Positions 46,626 to 57,999 of a DNA stretch of 64,000 bases are shown here, piece by piece (positions within the stretch are counted from its first letter, which is position 1; each line of letters opens with the position of its first letter). Origin of the DNA: Dryomyza anilis (Eukaryota > Arthropoda > Insecta > Diptera > Dryomyzidae); the NCBI GenBank assembly GCA_951804985.1, contig OX638133.1, forward strand, positions 1,446,501 through 1,510,500, read 5' to 3'. The notes under the pieces are model-generated. The model was given only the letters and a program-made list of their open reading frames with translations. It was not told where the DNA came from and did no database searches. The position numbers were made by a program, and so were the translations under genes.

Positions 46626-47479
46626 TGAGTCACGTGTTTCTAAGGAGTATGTGTGGCAATCGCAACTGCAGTTGATAACAATTGTTGATTCTATTTTTTT
46701 TTATTCATTTTTGCGATAGTTTTGTATCTCCTTGAGAACTGAGTCACTCGAGATTCTAATGAGGATGCAGTCAACTGATACAAGGTCTTCGAACGCATCA
46801 GCGGTATTTCTGTTATTGTTTATGATAACGATTAAGATGAGTTAATTTTTTTTTGTATTACTTGTCTTTTCTTTAATTTTGTTCTGGAAATATTCGAATA
46901 CCAGTTCCACAATGGGTTCTATCCGAGAGAAAAATTTTAGCATTTTTTAGTAATATATCGTTCATATTTTCGGGAAACACACGGATGTTTGTCGGATTAT
47001 CAAATTTTGTGAAATTTTAAAGGCCATATTTTGGGAACGCGATGAAAACAGGCAGCATTTGATAAAAATTTTGCCTCCTCATCAGTATTTTGTATCTTGA
47101 TCAATATCAGTAAATGATTAATCATTCAATTCGATTAGTAGATTAATCGCCAGACTTATTATATCTTTCTAATCTAGCGACAGTTATGAAATTTGGCTCC
47201 ATGCTGTAGATGGTTGAGTGGTTTTCAGCGGTATTGGACAATTGGTGTTGCATCTTCAAACTCTAGCTCTGGATCATTTTTTATTTCTATTATTTCCCCG
47301 ATCTTGATATACATAACCATGTCTAATCTAAAAACATGTTTTTGAGAAAATTGCAAAAGTATTTTTAGCCGTTCTCACTCACTATTTAGAAAAAAAAATA
47401 TAGTACTGTGGAAAAACAGTTTACAAAAAACCTTAAACGCTATTCAATTGTCTAGACTAATTTGAATATACTAATGATA

Positions 47480-47776
47480 TCCAATGAACACAATAAGAAT
47501 TATGTGCATTGAAGAAAAAACCAAAAGCAATGAATGTAAAACTGCATCAACTCAAGATTTTGCCAAAATTGTTGCTGCGTGCAGAAATTTGATACGTAGA
47601 GGCTGCAGAGTTTCCACCCTTTGTATAAAAAATGGGTTTTTTTATTATTAAAAAAAAAAATGCTTTAGATTTTAAACGCCGTGCACTGCGTTAATAATTA
47701 ATTGTTTTTGTTGTACGACCTCTTTTGAGTTGATGCAGTTGAATGCACATAATTCTTATTGTGTTCATTCAAAAGG
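47480..47776. repeat. Inverted-repeat element, arms about 35-60 bp
   Basis: AATGAACACAATAAGAATTA with TGTGCATT (47483-47510) faces AATGCACATAATTCTTATTG with TGTTCATT (47743-47769). ACTGCATCAACTCAA also faces TTGAGTTGATGCAGT. Confidence 0.7.
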
Positions 47777-48196
47777 AAAACTTTAGCGACTTGAAATGTA
47801 GAATCTACAGAGAAAAATCGCTGATGAAGGAGCTTGGCTTTTGTTTGTTGTTTTATTTCTTGGTACAAAACAATAAAAACTGCAAATAAAATAATCAAAT
47901 GAGGTCGTAAAAAACAACAATTAATTTTTGATTATATTTGAAATGTTTCTGCTGTATAAATATAATTTTGTAAAATTAATTTTGAAATTTTGTCTAATAA
48001 TGAAAAAATAATATTGTGAATTTTATTGTGAACATTTTATCTGTCTTCGAATTTTCGAACTGCGAATTATTATTTAAGAATTTTCGAAGTTATCGATTAC
48101 TCAAACCAGTGTTGAGTGTTGCATTTTCAGAAAATGTGAAAAAATAAAAATGTATCAAAAATGTTAAAATAATTTGAGGTTTTCAAAATTTTTAAA

Positions 48197-49053
48197 CATC
48201 CCAACCAGACAAACGATGCCCAAAACCTAACTTTATGCTAACTTTTAAAAGTTAACGATATCCGAACGTTGTCGTAAAAGTGATCCAAAAGGTATCGGAA
48301 AGACTTACGTATGTCCGCCTCTTTGTTGACTTTTAGCTCTCGAAAAGATAACTAAAAAGTTATGTTTAAGTCAACTATTAAAAGGCATCATCAGAAAGCC
48401 GATAAGATAGATTAAATACAGCTTTTAGTTAACTCTTTTAACTATCAATACACATGTAAAATATGACAACAAATTATTACAAATATATTATGTTTTCATT
48501 CGATTATTTACTTTTCCAAAAATTGATGAAAATAATCAAATGACAAACTAATACATATCAAATAAATATAAAAATAGACAATAATAATGAAAAATCAAAA
48601 GCTATGTTTTAAATTTAAATGCATTTTTATTTGAAATTATTTTAGCTGCACTGTTTGTTACTGCCACGGTCACGTCCTGCAGTAAGAACTGCCCAAGAAC
48701 ATTTTCAATTTCATAGACCCGATTTTGTAGCGATTCATAAACGCAATTTACTCGTCCCGTTTAACACTTTTACTAACCATCGGACATTTTTGTCCACACA
48801 AAATACACGGGGCACAAAAACCGCTAACAGCAAACGGTATGACGTAGCAAAAAATAAAAACGAATGCCAACATTGAAGTATGAAATTCAGAGGTGTCATT
48901 ATGTGGGTATTATCCCGATTTGTTTACTTTTAAAAGTTACCTTTCTGATATATCTATATGATGCTTAATTAATAACTTTTGTAAGAACCTTTAAGTCATC
49001 TGAAAAACGATAGTCGCAAAGATAACATTTCGTATTTTGTTCTAGTTGGGATA
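48197..49053. mobile_element. Possible DNA transposon remnant with short TIRs
   Basis: CATCCCAACCAGA (48197) and TCTAGTTGGGATATG (49041-49055) are near-complementary ends. AACTTTTAAAAGTTAAC-type words lie near the left end and ACTTTTAAAAGTTACC near the right. The interior includes a GC-richer core (48640-48880). Class unknown. Confidence 0.4.
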
Positions 49054-50187
49054 TGACATAAACATATTAACCGTTTTAGTCCATATTTTTTATTTTAAAA
49101 CTTAAACATTCTTTACGTTTGTTTGTGGTATCATTTTAAGCCCAATAATACAAATTCACTTTAAGTTTTAAAAAATATATATTTTTAGAGGATTTTGTGG
49201 AATGTAAGCATATGGTTGTTTTTAATAAAAAATATAAAAAATAGTGTAATTTATAAAATTTAAACCTATATTCAAATTAATCCATTCGACAATGAATTAA
49301 TTACTATTTAATAAAAAAAATCCATAAAAATGTATAAACTACCATATATTTTAAATATAAGAAATACTAATAATCGAATACAAAGTGATGACCAAAACAC
49401 AAAAAAATAGAATTACATAATTTATTTTTTTACTTAAGAGAAAAACATAAGTTAAAAATAGAGATTTGCGATTATCAATCAATCAATTTGTTTGATTAGT
49501 CAATTTCTGATTGATTAATCAATATTTTCGATGATTAAATACTGATTAATCAGAAAGCTTAATTAATCGAGTTAGTGAGATTTTTAATTTATTAAATCCT
49601 TAATAAGAACGAAATCAGTTAGGTTCCCTTTTTAAAGGATAGAGTATAATTATGACATTGATCAGGAATATATAAGGTTTGCTTATGTAGGAAAATCGAA
49701 TCTCAACCTGACACTACTCTGATTCGAACAGAAAACATAATTTAATTTATTTTTAGGAAATTATTTAAAATAGCTAATTTTCAAACTTCTTCAAGAATTG
49801 TGGAAAAAGTTGAGCATTTCATCAACAGATAAATTATTTACAATTTTTGTATTATTTCGTGTATATTTACAGCATAATAGAATATTCATGCAAAAAATAT
49901 GAATGTTATAAAAAAATGGTATGGAAAAAATCAGAAATATTAAATAACAAGAAAAAAATTGCAATAACTCGTTCTGCTTTGCTAAAATTACATTCCCACT
50001 TTCCCAAAAAAAAAAAAGTTTCCCACATTACCCCAAAATCACAATTTCTACTAGGCTTAGACCATTTTAGCTATTTGCTATTTAGTACCATTTAAATTAT
50101 TTGCTAAACCCGTTTGTGTTTTAAAATATATAAAATCGCATGGCCTTAACAATTCGGAGATCAGTAAGTCGCTGCGCCAAGAGACTT

Positions 50188-50222
50188 TTAGTTGACAACA
50201 TAATTTCATTTGAAGCGGACGT
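50188..50222 (+). promoter_or_regulatory. T4 core promoter (Inr + DPE), homologous to T1
   Basis: CTTTTAGTTGAC gives an Inr-like TTAGTT with A+1 at 50190. GGACGT lies at +28 to +33 (50217-50222), the same hexamer and spacing as T1. The Inr is one base off the TCAGTT of T1. Similarity to T1 extends from CGGAG before the site to CTATGTGATCA after it. Confidence 0.6.
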
Positions 50223-51336
50223 ATTCGCAGTGATTCGTTCTATGTGATCAGAAAATTTGGTGAACGTAAAGAAGAGACTTTCGCACAGTAGTATTGATAA
50301 AACCAGATAATGGTTGGTATTACAAAGGAGGTAATGCAGCACGTGACGATAAACAAGCATCTTCTTTCGAAATGCTTGTCTATGCAAACATTTCCGACTT
50401 CTACAGACATTGCGGTTAAAAAAATATATAAACTTCTTTAATTTTCGATTTCTGTGTCGAGTGAGGCTATGTTCGGGAATATTGGAATAAGTTGATAGTG
50501 CAAAATTTCGTTCAAAGTTAAAAATTTTAAAACATAGATACTGGATCTAACTGGAGCACTAAAATGTTTAACTATACAAATACAAAGTGAAAGCATTTAT
50601 ATGCAGTTATACAATTTACCAAAACATAAACCAAACCAAAATATAAAATGTTCAATCATAACAGATGTTCTGCCTAGACAATAGGATCCATCCACTGAAA
50701 ACTGGACTAATTTTAAAACGTCTACAGTTCTTGATCAAAACTGCTGAATGACGTAAAATTTGACAGACAGTAAGGAAAAAAGTAATCAGTTTATATGATA
50801 TTTTAAATATATGGTATATGTTGATAATATCTGGTTTAAACTAAGTTTAATTTGAAATGTGACTGAAAAACTGAACCTAAAGGACACAACTCATCATGTT
50901 CGTCTAGCCAGAAAATATAGGATAACTTAGCTCCTTCGAAAGAGTTGCAAATAAATGTATGGTATAAAACCGAAACAGTTTATCTCTATTTTGAATATCG
51001 ATTCATTTCGGAAATTTAAAAAAGACTTCTTTTAAGGTTTTGGTTTCGAAAAAGAAGCGGATTTAGATGGATATCGCTTTCCATTACGGTTTCAATCCAT
51101 GTCTGACAAAATAGATGAAAACAAAAATAATAAAATGTTATAGAATTTACATTTTTTTTTAAACACAAACCCGAATATCAGGTTTTTCATACGATCTAAA
51201 GTTGTGTTGTCAAATGAATGTGAATTGAGTGCGAAGAATTTCTATAGATCATGGTATTACTCAAAATTTATGTTGGCACATGAATATGAAAACGTAAATA
51301 TTATGCGTGAAATTGTAAACCCCATCATATTATTCA

Positions 51337-51440
51337 TACCAATAGACTATGATCATTCACAAATTTGAATTAATTACTGGGCCGCCGATTAATTTATGTT
51401 AATTAAATTGTAATTGAATTGTTATGCATGTCACAAATGA
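51337..51440 (+). promoter_or_regulatory. T4 copy of the shared 5'-intron block
   Basis: ACCAATAGACTATGATCA, TTAATTTATGTTAATT and AATTGTTATGCATGTCA mirror 24361-24495 of T1. This places the lost T4 start exon close downstream, yet no equivalent of the T1 ATG is found before 51712. Confidence 0.45.
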
Positions 51441-51711
51441 TTGGGACTTTTTTTATGTTACTACAATCAAATTGGTATGTCAAATAACTTTTTGTAAAGT
51501 ATTTTGCAAATATATTCTTAAATATTTTAGAAACGATTCTATAAAAAGACAAAAAATAAAAAATAAATAGGTATTTGGTTAAGAAAATTCAAATAAAATA
51601 AAACAGCAGAACCCTCTTGTGTTGTTAGTGTTTCGAAAGTTGATTTAAAAGATATTCTCTTTACAAAATTTTCAAGTGTGTAACATTAAAATTCGATTTA
51701 TGTCCACTTAG

Positions 51712-53362
51712 ATTGTGAAAATATCACCCAGTGCACTGGGTGAACAGTCACGTGCGGTACGTCGTCAAGAATTAATGGTGATATTGGGCAACATTGGACT
51801 TTTGGCCACGGGCATGGCTTATGGTTTACCGACGGTAACAATGTCGTCGCTCACGGATCCCAATGGATCGTTACATTTAACGCAATCTCAAGCATCATGG
51901 TTTGGTAAGTATTAAAAGTAATACCATAATTACGAAACTTTAAACAGTAAGGCATATAGTTTAATAAAAAAAAATACTTTCAGCTTCCATCAACACACTC
52001 TCCTGTCCTTTGGGCGGCCTGTTGTCTAGCATATTGCTGGACAAGTTCGGACGTAAAGTCGCGTTATATTTAGTTAATATATCGGCGCTGATCTCTTGGA
52101 CCCTTATGGCTCTTGCAATTCAAGACGATCCCCAAACTGTCTACATTCAACTATTAGTGTCTCGGTTTCTTTTCGGTAAGATTCATCGAATATATGTATA
52201 TCGGCTTTCAGGATATAGAATACCCGATATTTGAATTTAATTTTACTTTTACAGGTATTACAACCGGCCTTTCTAGCGCGCCTGCTGGTGTCTACTCGGC
52301 GGAGATCAGTTTGCCCAAGATTCGCGGACGTCTTATTCTGGGCACCGCCATATCTACGTCAGCCGGCATTACACTGATCTACATTTTGGGCTACTTTCTA
52401 CGCACCGACTGGCATCTTATTGCGATGATTTGCTGCTGTTACCAGTTGATTGCAATACTTTGTATAATACCAATGCCAGAGTCCCCAAGTTGGTTGGTGT
52501 CAAAAGGTCGTATTTTCGAGGCTAAAGAATCGCTCAACTATTTCCGTGGTCAGGGGAAAACTCGTAAGTCTTTTGTTAACTATCATCATTTGAGCACCAT
52601 CTATTCATTCCCTATTTTGCAGCTGTAATCACGCACCCCGAAGTGGTGGCAGAATTTCAAGAATTGCAAAAATCCGTACAGCTGGGTATAGGCGACAAGA
52701 AGCCTTCCTTTTTCAAGTTACTGCGTTTACCGGAGGTCTACAAACCATTGCTTATACTCATGGGACTCTTCACGTTCCAGCAGGTGACCGGTATCTTTGT
52801 CGTGATCGCCTACGCGGTGCAGATCTTTGTTGGCGCTGGCGTCACAATTGACCCCTTTCTGTGCGCTATTATGGTCGGTTTTGCACGACTTGTGACCACA
52901 TGTCCGATGGGCATCATTCTCGAAAAGTGGGGTCGTCGACGAGCAGGCATGATAAGCGCATTCGGCATGTTCGTGTGTATGTTCCTGCTGGCGGGACATA
53001 GCTGGTGGCCGTGGCTGCATAATATTCCCTATGTACCTGTCGTCGCCATCGTCGCATTTATACTGCTCAGCACGCTGGGTCTGTACACGCTGCCGTTCTT
53101 CATGATCTCGGAGCTCTTTCCACAGAAAGTGCGGGGTCCAGCCTCGGGTCTGACCGTGGCGGTTGGCATGTTTATGGCATTCGTGGCCATCAAAACCTAC
53201 CCGCTGATGCGAGACACAATTGGCAATGAATACTGCTACATTTTCTATGGCGTGATGTCATTCATTGCCATGATTTTTGTTTACCTGGTGCTACCCGAAA
53301 CAAGAGGGTGCACCTTGGCCGAAATCGAAGAGCAGTTTCGGGGACCTGGACCGCTGAAGTAG
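51712..53362 (+). CDS. T4: Tret1-like sugar transporter, probably degenerating
   Basis: Exons 51712-51904, 51984-52175, 52255-52563 and 52623-53362 match T1 in frame and intron positions. Present: DKFGRK, YSAEISLPKIRGRL, PESPSWL, QQVTG, EKWGRRR. Oddities: (a) the first exon opens after an in-frame TAG and acceptor-like CACTTAG with no ATG matching the T1 start. Either an unseen upstream exon supplies it, or ATG 51775 gives a 456-residue protein lacking the cytosolic tail. (b) Near 53340 an indel shifts frame, ending in RGPGPLK; the lost tail survives in another frame as EVDMQKVFLKK, the counterpart of T1 VEVELQEIFLK. (c) PETRGR reads PETRGC. (d) The AATAAA present after T1 is absent. The core frame remains open, so either recent decay or a shortened but working protein is possible. 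Confidence 0.8.
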
Positions 53363-54584
53363 ATATGCAGAAAGTGTTTCTTAAGAAGAAGGTATTGGAC
53401 AGAATCCAAAAAATGTTTGCCTGACTTTCGAAATGTCGTTGTGGTTTTCCATTAAAGGCTGTGATAACCTTTATACTAGTCTAAGATTTTTATTTTTTAC
53501 AGAGTTCAGTCTTTAATATATTTAGGTATGTAATAGATATATTAAAACTTACAAATAGATCGGTTTTGATTCAGATTTCTCGCATACTACGTTTTCAGTT
53601 ATTTTTTAATTTTGTATAACAAAACGTATCAATGCACAATTTAATTAGTTGAAGTTCGTTTTTGGGAAATATAAAAAAAATGGAAGATTTCACATAGACT
53701 GCCTATTTTCGTAGCTCTTAGGAACCTGGAATATTTCTACAACGCTCTCCCAGAGTGTAAGGCCCTTTAAGAAGACAGAAGACAACATATATTATGCAAA
53801 AAGCGAAAAGATGAAATGTAAACATCATTTAAACTAAAACTGGCAACAATTCCGGTTCCAATCAATTAATTTATTATAAATCCCATGGAAATTAAAAAAC
53901 ACTTGGAAAAACCACAAGATAATATTTTTAAATTAACAATGTGGTAAAAAATTCCAACGCAAGTTAATTTGTGCTACAAAAATGATCACAGCCACTACAA
54001 ATTCCCATGGGATTTACCTTTCCCACAGCATTTAAAAATGACCACAAATGGGAAATTTCCCATAGAACTGGCAACTATGGTAACACTGTCTACTGTCGAA
54101 AAATCTTAATAAAGGAAAAACATTTTTGGGTGAGTGTGTAATACAGGTTTTTGTATTGGCTTAATTGTATTTTTCGAAATTACACTCAACAAAAAGTTTA
54201 TATATTTTGTTAGTTGTAAATAAAAATTTGTTGAAAAAATTAGCGTATTCAAAGTTCGTCGTATTTTTGTATTGTATTCGTACCATGTAGTATATATACG
54301 AAACAATAACATAATCGTCTATTTGTTTTTGCATCCCTTATAAAAGTGAAATACCACAAGTGTTTTATTTAAGAGTAGCACTGAGGCATGTTTTTTGGAG
54401 TCGTATTTTGTGAAATGAAGATAAATTGTGAAATTGAAGATAAATAGTACGCATAAAATGTTAATTTATTTGTTTTTATTGATAACTCGAGTCATATTTT
54501 TGATAATTGAAAAAAACCTAAATTTATAAGAATCAGCTGCATTTATTTGACGAAATATTTGAATAAGCAGAAAATGGTGTTCAC
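53363..54584. other. T4 3' flank and AT-rich DNA
   Basis: 53363-53520 is still homologous to the T1 3'UTR (GGCTGTGATAA and TCTAAGAT words), but where T1 has the poly(A) signal T4 reads TTTTTTACAGAG. A weak ATTAAA lies at 53451. Beyond this nothing is recognised. Confidence 0.5.
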
Positions 54585-55190
54585 AGCGTATTGTCGGATT
54601 CATAGCTGCCAACATTGTCAGATAAATCTACTTGATCAGATTTTTTAATTGGCGGTAGATACAAGATATCTGATCAGAGTTTTTAATTCCGTGTAAGATT
54701 TTTTTTACAGACATTTTTTTTTGTTCTCATATAGATTTTTTATGTTTTTTTTTATATATTTTTTAGTTTCCTTTTTTTTAATTCTACCGAATTTTAAATA
54801 TTATATTTTAAGAAAAATGTGCTGACATTTGAAATTTTTTTAATAAATTATTTTTAATATAGGAAAAAGTAATTTTTTTTTATCTATTTCAGATTTTTTG
54901 TGAGATTTTTTAATGCATGTTAGTTTTTTGTGTGATTTTGTTATTGTATGTGGGATTTTGTACCTTTTTAGGAATTTCAGATATTTGGTAGATTTTTTAA
55001 TGCATGAGAGTAAGTTTTTTTAAAGGCTGTTAGATTTTTTGATTGCAAAAATCTGTCAACAGATTTTTTTAATATCGCTGTAAGAAAAATAGAATTTTTA
55101 TCAGAATTTAAGTTGGCAGCTATGGTCGTATTCATACAATGTCGTACCAATACCATGAAACTGTGAATACGCTAAATATGTTTTCTCCAT
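54585..55190. repeat. T-rich block bounded by inverted repeats
   Basis: CAGCGTATTGTCGGATTCAT followed by AGCTGCCAAC (54588-54616) is mirrored by GTTGGCAGCT and GTCGTATTCATACAATG (55112-55141). Between them about 480 bp consists largely of AGATTTTTT(T/A)-type words, with TTTTTAATGCATG recurring. A related flank (GTATTCAAAGTTCGTCGTAT) lies at 54244. Confidence 0.55.
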
Positions 55191-55324
55191 AAAATTAGGA
55201 AGCTGAAACAATTAATACACTACGTCTAGAGTCTAAAATTGTCGCTCCGGAGGTATAAAGGATATATGACATTATAACATCGGGCCGACAATATGGTGAT
55301 TCAGACTTTTATAGGGGTTTTCGA

Positions 55325-56100
55325 CGTCCCGTGCGGAACCAAAAAGATACATTTATTACCATAATAAACAGAAATTTGTTTTTAAAGCGTTGAATCTACT
55401 GTTTCTAAAGCAGAATTTCCTCGGCATTTCCAAAAATGTAAACATCATTTTCCTAGTAATTCTAGACAGCTAATTGAAATCTGTCCCGTCCGGAACTTTG
55501 AATACCAAAAGTGTAAAATATATCAAAAAAAGAAATTTTCAAAAAGAGTAAAAACAAAAAAATAAATTTAAATAGTACATAACTTTTCATTTCGTAGTAA
55601 TGATTATAAATATTGTCAAATATAAAATTATTTTTAGCAAAAAATTGTAGTGCAAATTTCCGTACGGAACGTCCGGAATTATTCTGCGATTTATTACGAA
55701 ATAACTTAAAACTTTAGGAACAGAGTACACATATACAAAAATAAAGTAAATTGTCTCAGCTATGTTCAGAGATAATTCAAAAAATATATTGTACGGAATT
55801 TTTTTATCCCGTACGGAAATTTTCTGTGATTTATTATGAAAAAACTATAAACTTTAGAAATAAATTGTAAATAGCACATGATTTCAACTATTTTTCTAAA
55901 TATTTCAAAAAATCCTTTGTACGCAAAATTCGCTGACTTTTTGGAATATCCATATGAACCTCGATATTTACTTTCGTTTTTGTCCCGTCCGGAACGCCCA
56001 CTATTTTATTTATATCTTTAGACCTATTTAAATACTATATGCACCAAAAAAAATCAAGTCAAATCATGAATTTTCCTTCGCGATGTTAAATTAAATTTGA
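55325..56100 (+). mobile_element. Interspersed repeat family C, copy 2
   Basis: It starts near CGTGCGGAACCAAAAAGATA and continues with ATTGTCTCAGCTATGTTC, GATTTATTATGAAAAAACTA and CGTCCGGAACG in the same order as 59866-60810. Confidence 0.6.
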
Positions 56101-56619
56101 CAAAAACGAAAAACTACGTTTTCGAGGACTCTATTGGTTGGTAGGCGTTGGATATAAAGTCAGACTTATTTTTATTTTATCCAAAACATGCGTAAAAGAA
56201 CACTAATTTTATGTTCATATCAATTTTCAAATTCCTTAAACAGGACCTAAGATTGATGCAAAATAGACTCATTTTTGATATAAAAAATGGCAAATGTTTG
56301 TGACATTTTTTCCCAATTACCAGGTGTGCACCATTCTTGTGCTTTCCATAATCAGTTAGCAAATCTCATTAATTTCAAACATGTTTTATTCAAATATATT
56401 GTAAACAATTTATTTGTTCAGTTAATGATCCATATTAATTAAATTTTTTATTCCATAATCCATACTTATTGTCCTTTTTTCGTTCAAATAATTGTTAGCT
56501 GTTCTGATGTCCCCAGGGTTTACGAATCCACAATATACTGCAAATTTGAATTTGCTAAAGAATTTCCTTTCATTTCAGTACGAATGGTACTAAAGTACGA
56601 AATTCGATAGACCTAATTT

Positions 56620-56710
56620 CGATTGTAGGTTTATTTTGTTTCGGTAGCTGGAAACGAACCCGAGACCTTTCGGCTCGTAGTCCAACGCACTAACCAATCG
56701 ACGCTTTATA
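56620..56710 (-). mobile_element. tRNA-derived SINE-like head, copy 1
   Basis: On the minus strand TTGGTTAGTGCGTTGG resembles an A box and GGTTCGTTTCC a B box, with GAGCCGAAAGGTCTCG between. The arms do not pair into a full cloverleaf, so this is not a working tRNA. The GAGCCGAAAG segment is shared with 61815-62095. Confidence 0.45.
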
Positions 56711-56999
56711 TAAACTAATCAAAAATATGTGCAAATCATATACAATTCTGATTCAAATTCAAATATTTAACAACAAAAATAGAATGGAATTCGTTTCACA
56801 GAACGTTTTCATATTAAATTCGATTGAAATACCTTAATTTTGTAATGAAAAATCGATTTATGAAACAGAAAAAACAACATGAATCGAATTAAAGTTTGAA
56901 TACGATTACAATCAGTAGTTTTTTTAAATACATTCAAAGAATAATTATGGTTGATGTTTTATATTAACCAAGTGTTCCATTTCGAACATAATTACACTA

Positions 57000-57590
57000 T
57001 ATTCAAAATAAATTCACTTGGACCGAGCCGACCCGACCAACTTAATTATAAAACAACAACCTGAAAACTGTTTACAGCATTATCGATCGCGCTGCCTGCA
57101 TCCATTAGATGAAATTAAAATATTTAAACGAAACATGCATCGCGTCGTCGTCGACAAACATGAGGGTATCTGGCGCACGTCCTCCGATGGGGCTGCCGAT
57201 TAAATCTGTTCTTCGCAGGACGGACCGACGGACGGCGCGAGTTTATTTTGGCCCTAATGAAATATTTTGTAATTTTCGCCGACAAAATCTGGCAGACTAT
57301 TTAAGCAGCGCGATACCATAAAATGCATCATTTTGGCGTGCACGCTCATTAGAGGTGCGCGACGTGACGCAGTGCATCTGGGCTCTAATATTATGTTAAC
57401 AAATTGTTGGCCAAACGGTAGGCCCTATGTTCGACAAATAAGCGCGCCATGCAACGGAGGATGGTCGCAGCGCAACGCAACGCAACGGTCGCACGGGGGG
57501 CCCTGGGTGGTGGAGCCGGCGGCACTTTCTGCTTTGTTTAAATGGCCTTCAATGAGAATTCAATTTTTATAGCTTAATACTGATGGGAAT
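57000..57590. other. GC-richer block, candidate regulatory region
   Basis: Composition changes sharply from the AT-rich flanks. CGCGTCGTCGTCGACAAACA, ATTAAATC, CTCATTAGAGG and GGCCCTAATGAAAT words occur. Short open frames overlap on the plus strand (57018-57203, 57109-57321, 57333-57572) but show no domain. It could be an enhancer or part of an unseen transcript. Confidence 0.3.
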
Positions 57591-57896
57591 CAGCGCGAAG
57601 AGTAACAGTGCAGCTGCCTCCTTATAGTAAAGTTAATAACAGTTATTAAACCGGCCACCAAATCGGTTACAAAATGAAAAACTTCAAAAAATGTGCAAAA
57701 TGATTTGAAAGCATGCAAAGCTTCTTAGTTTGTTGAACCGTCTTACGTGGTACGCGTCAAAAATAGTGATCTCTAATAGAAATTTAAACTATTCGTAGTT
57801 CAAATTTACCCTTTGGCTCGACAACAATAATAACTGCTCGGGTAATATGCAATGGACATTTCTACTAGGGATTATAGTAATTCCCGATAATACTAG

Positions 57897-57992
57897 GGAC
57901 TATAGAGGGGCTACAGAAGGGGCTATAGAAGGGGCTATAGAAGGGACTGTAGAAGGGCCAATAGAAGGGACTCTAAAAGGGACTATAGAAGT
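57897..57992. repeat. Tandem repeat, eight 12-bp units
   Basis: The consensus is GGGCTATAGAAG with unit-specific changes; each unit is 12 bp. It preserves an open frame of four-residue units ((A/T)(I/T)EG), but the frame begins nearby without a recognisable protein. Confidence 0.9.
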
Positions 57993-57999
57993 TCCCAAT

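Larger units (their letters stand above)
46626..50187. other. Intergenic DNA between T3 and T4
   Basis: AT-rich with two structured repeats (47480-47776 and 48197-49053). There is no gene: a 73-residue frame at 48655-48876 lies inside the second repeat and has no recognisable domain. Confidence 0.5.

Noticed and set aside
48655..48876. 73-residue plus-strand open frame
   Set aside because: It lies inside an element with terminal inverted repeats and shows no transposase motif.
51715..51717. GTG as start codon of T4
   Set aside because: Nuclear fly genes very rarely start at GTG, and the codon directly follows an in-frame stop and an acceptor-like AG; a missing or lost upstream start is more likely.
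56630..56700. Possible functional tRNA on the minus strand
   Set aside because: A- and B-box words are present but the acceptor, anticodon and T stems do not pair, and a similar head lies in a SINE-like context at 62.05 kb.
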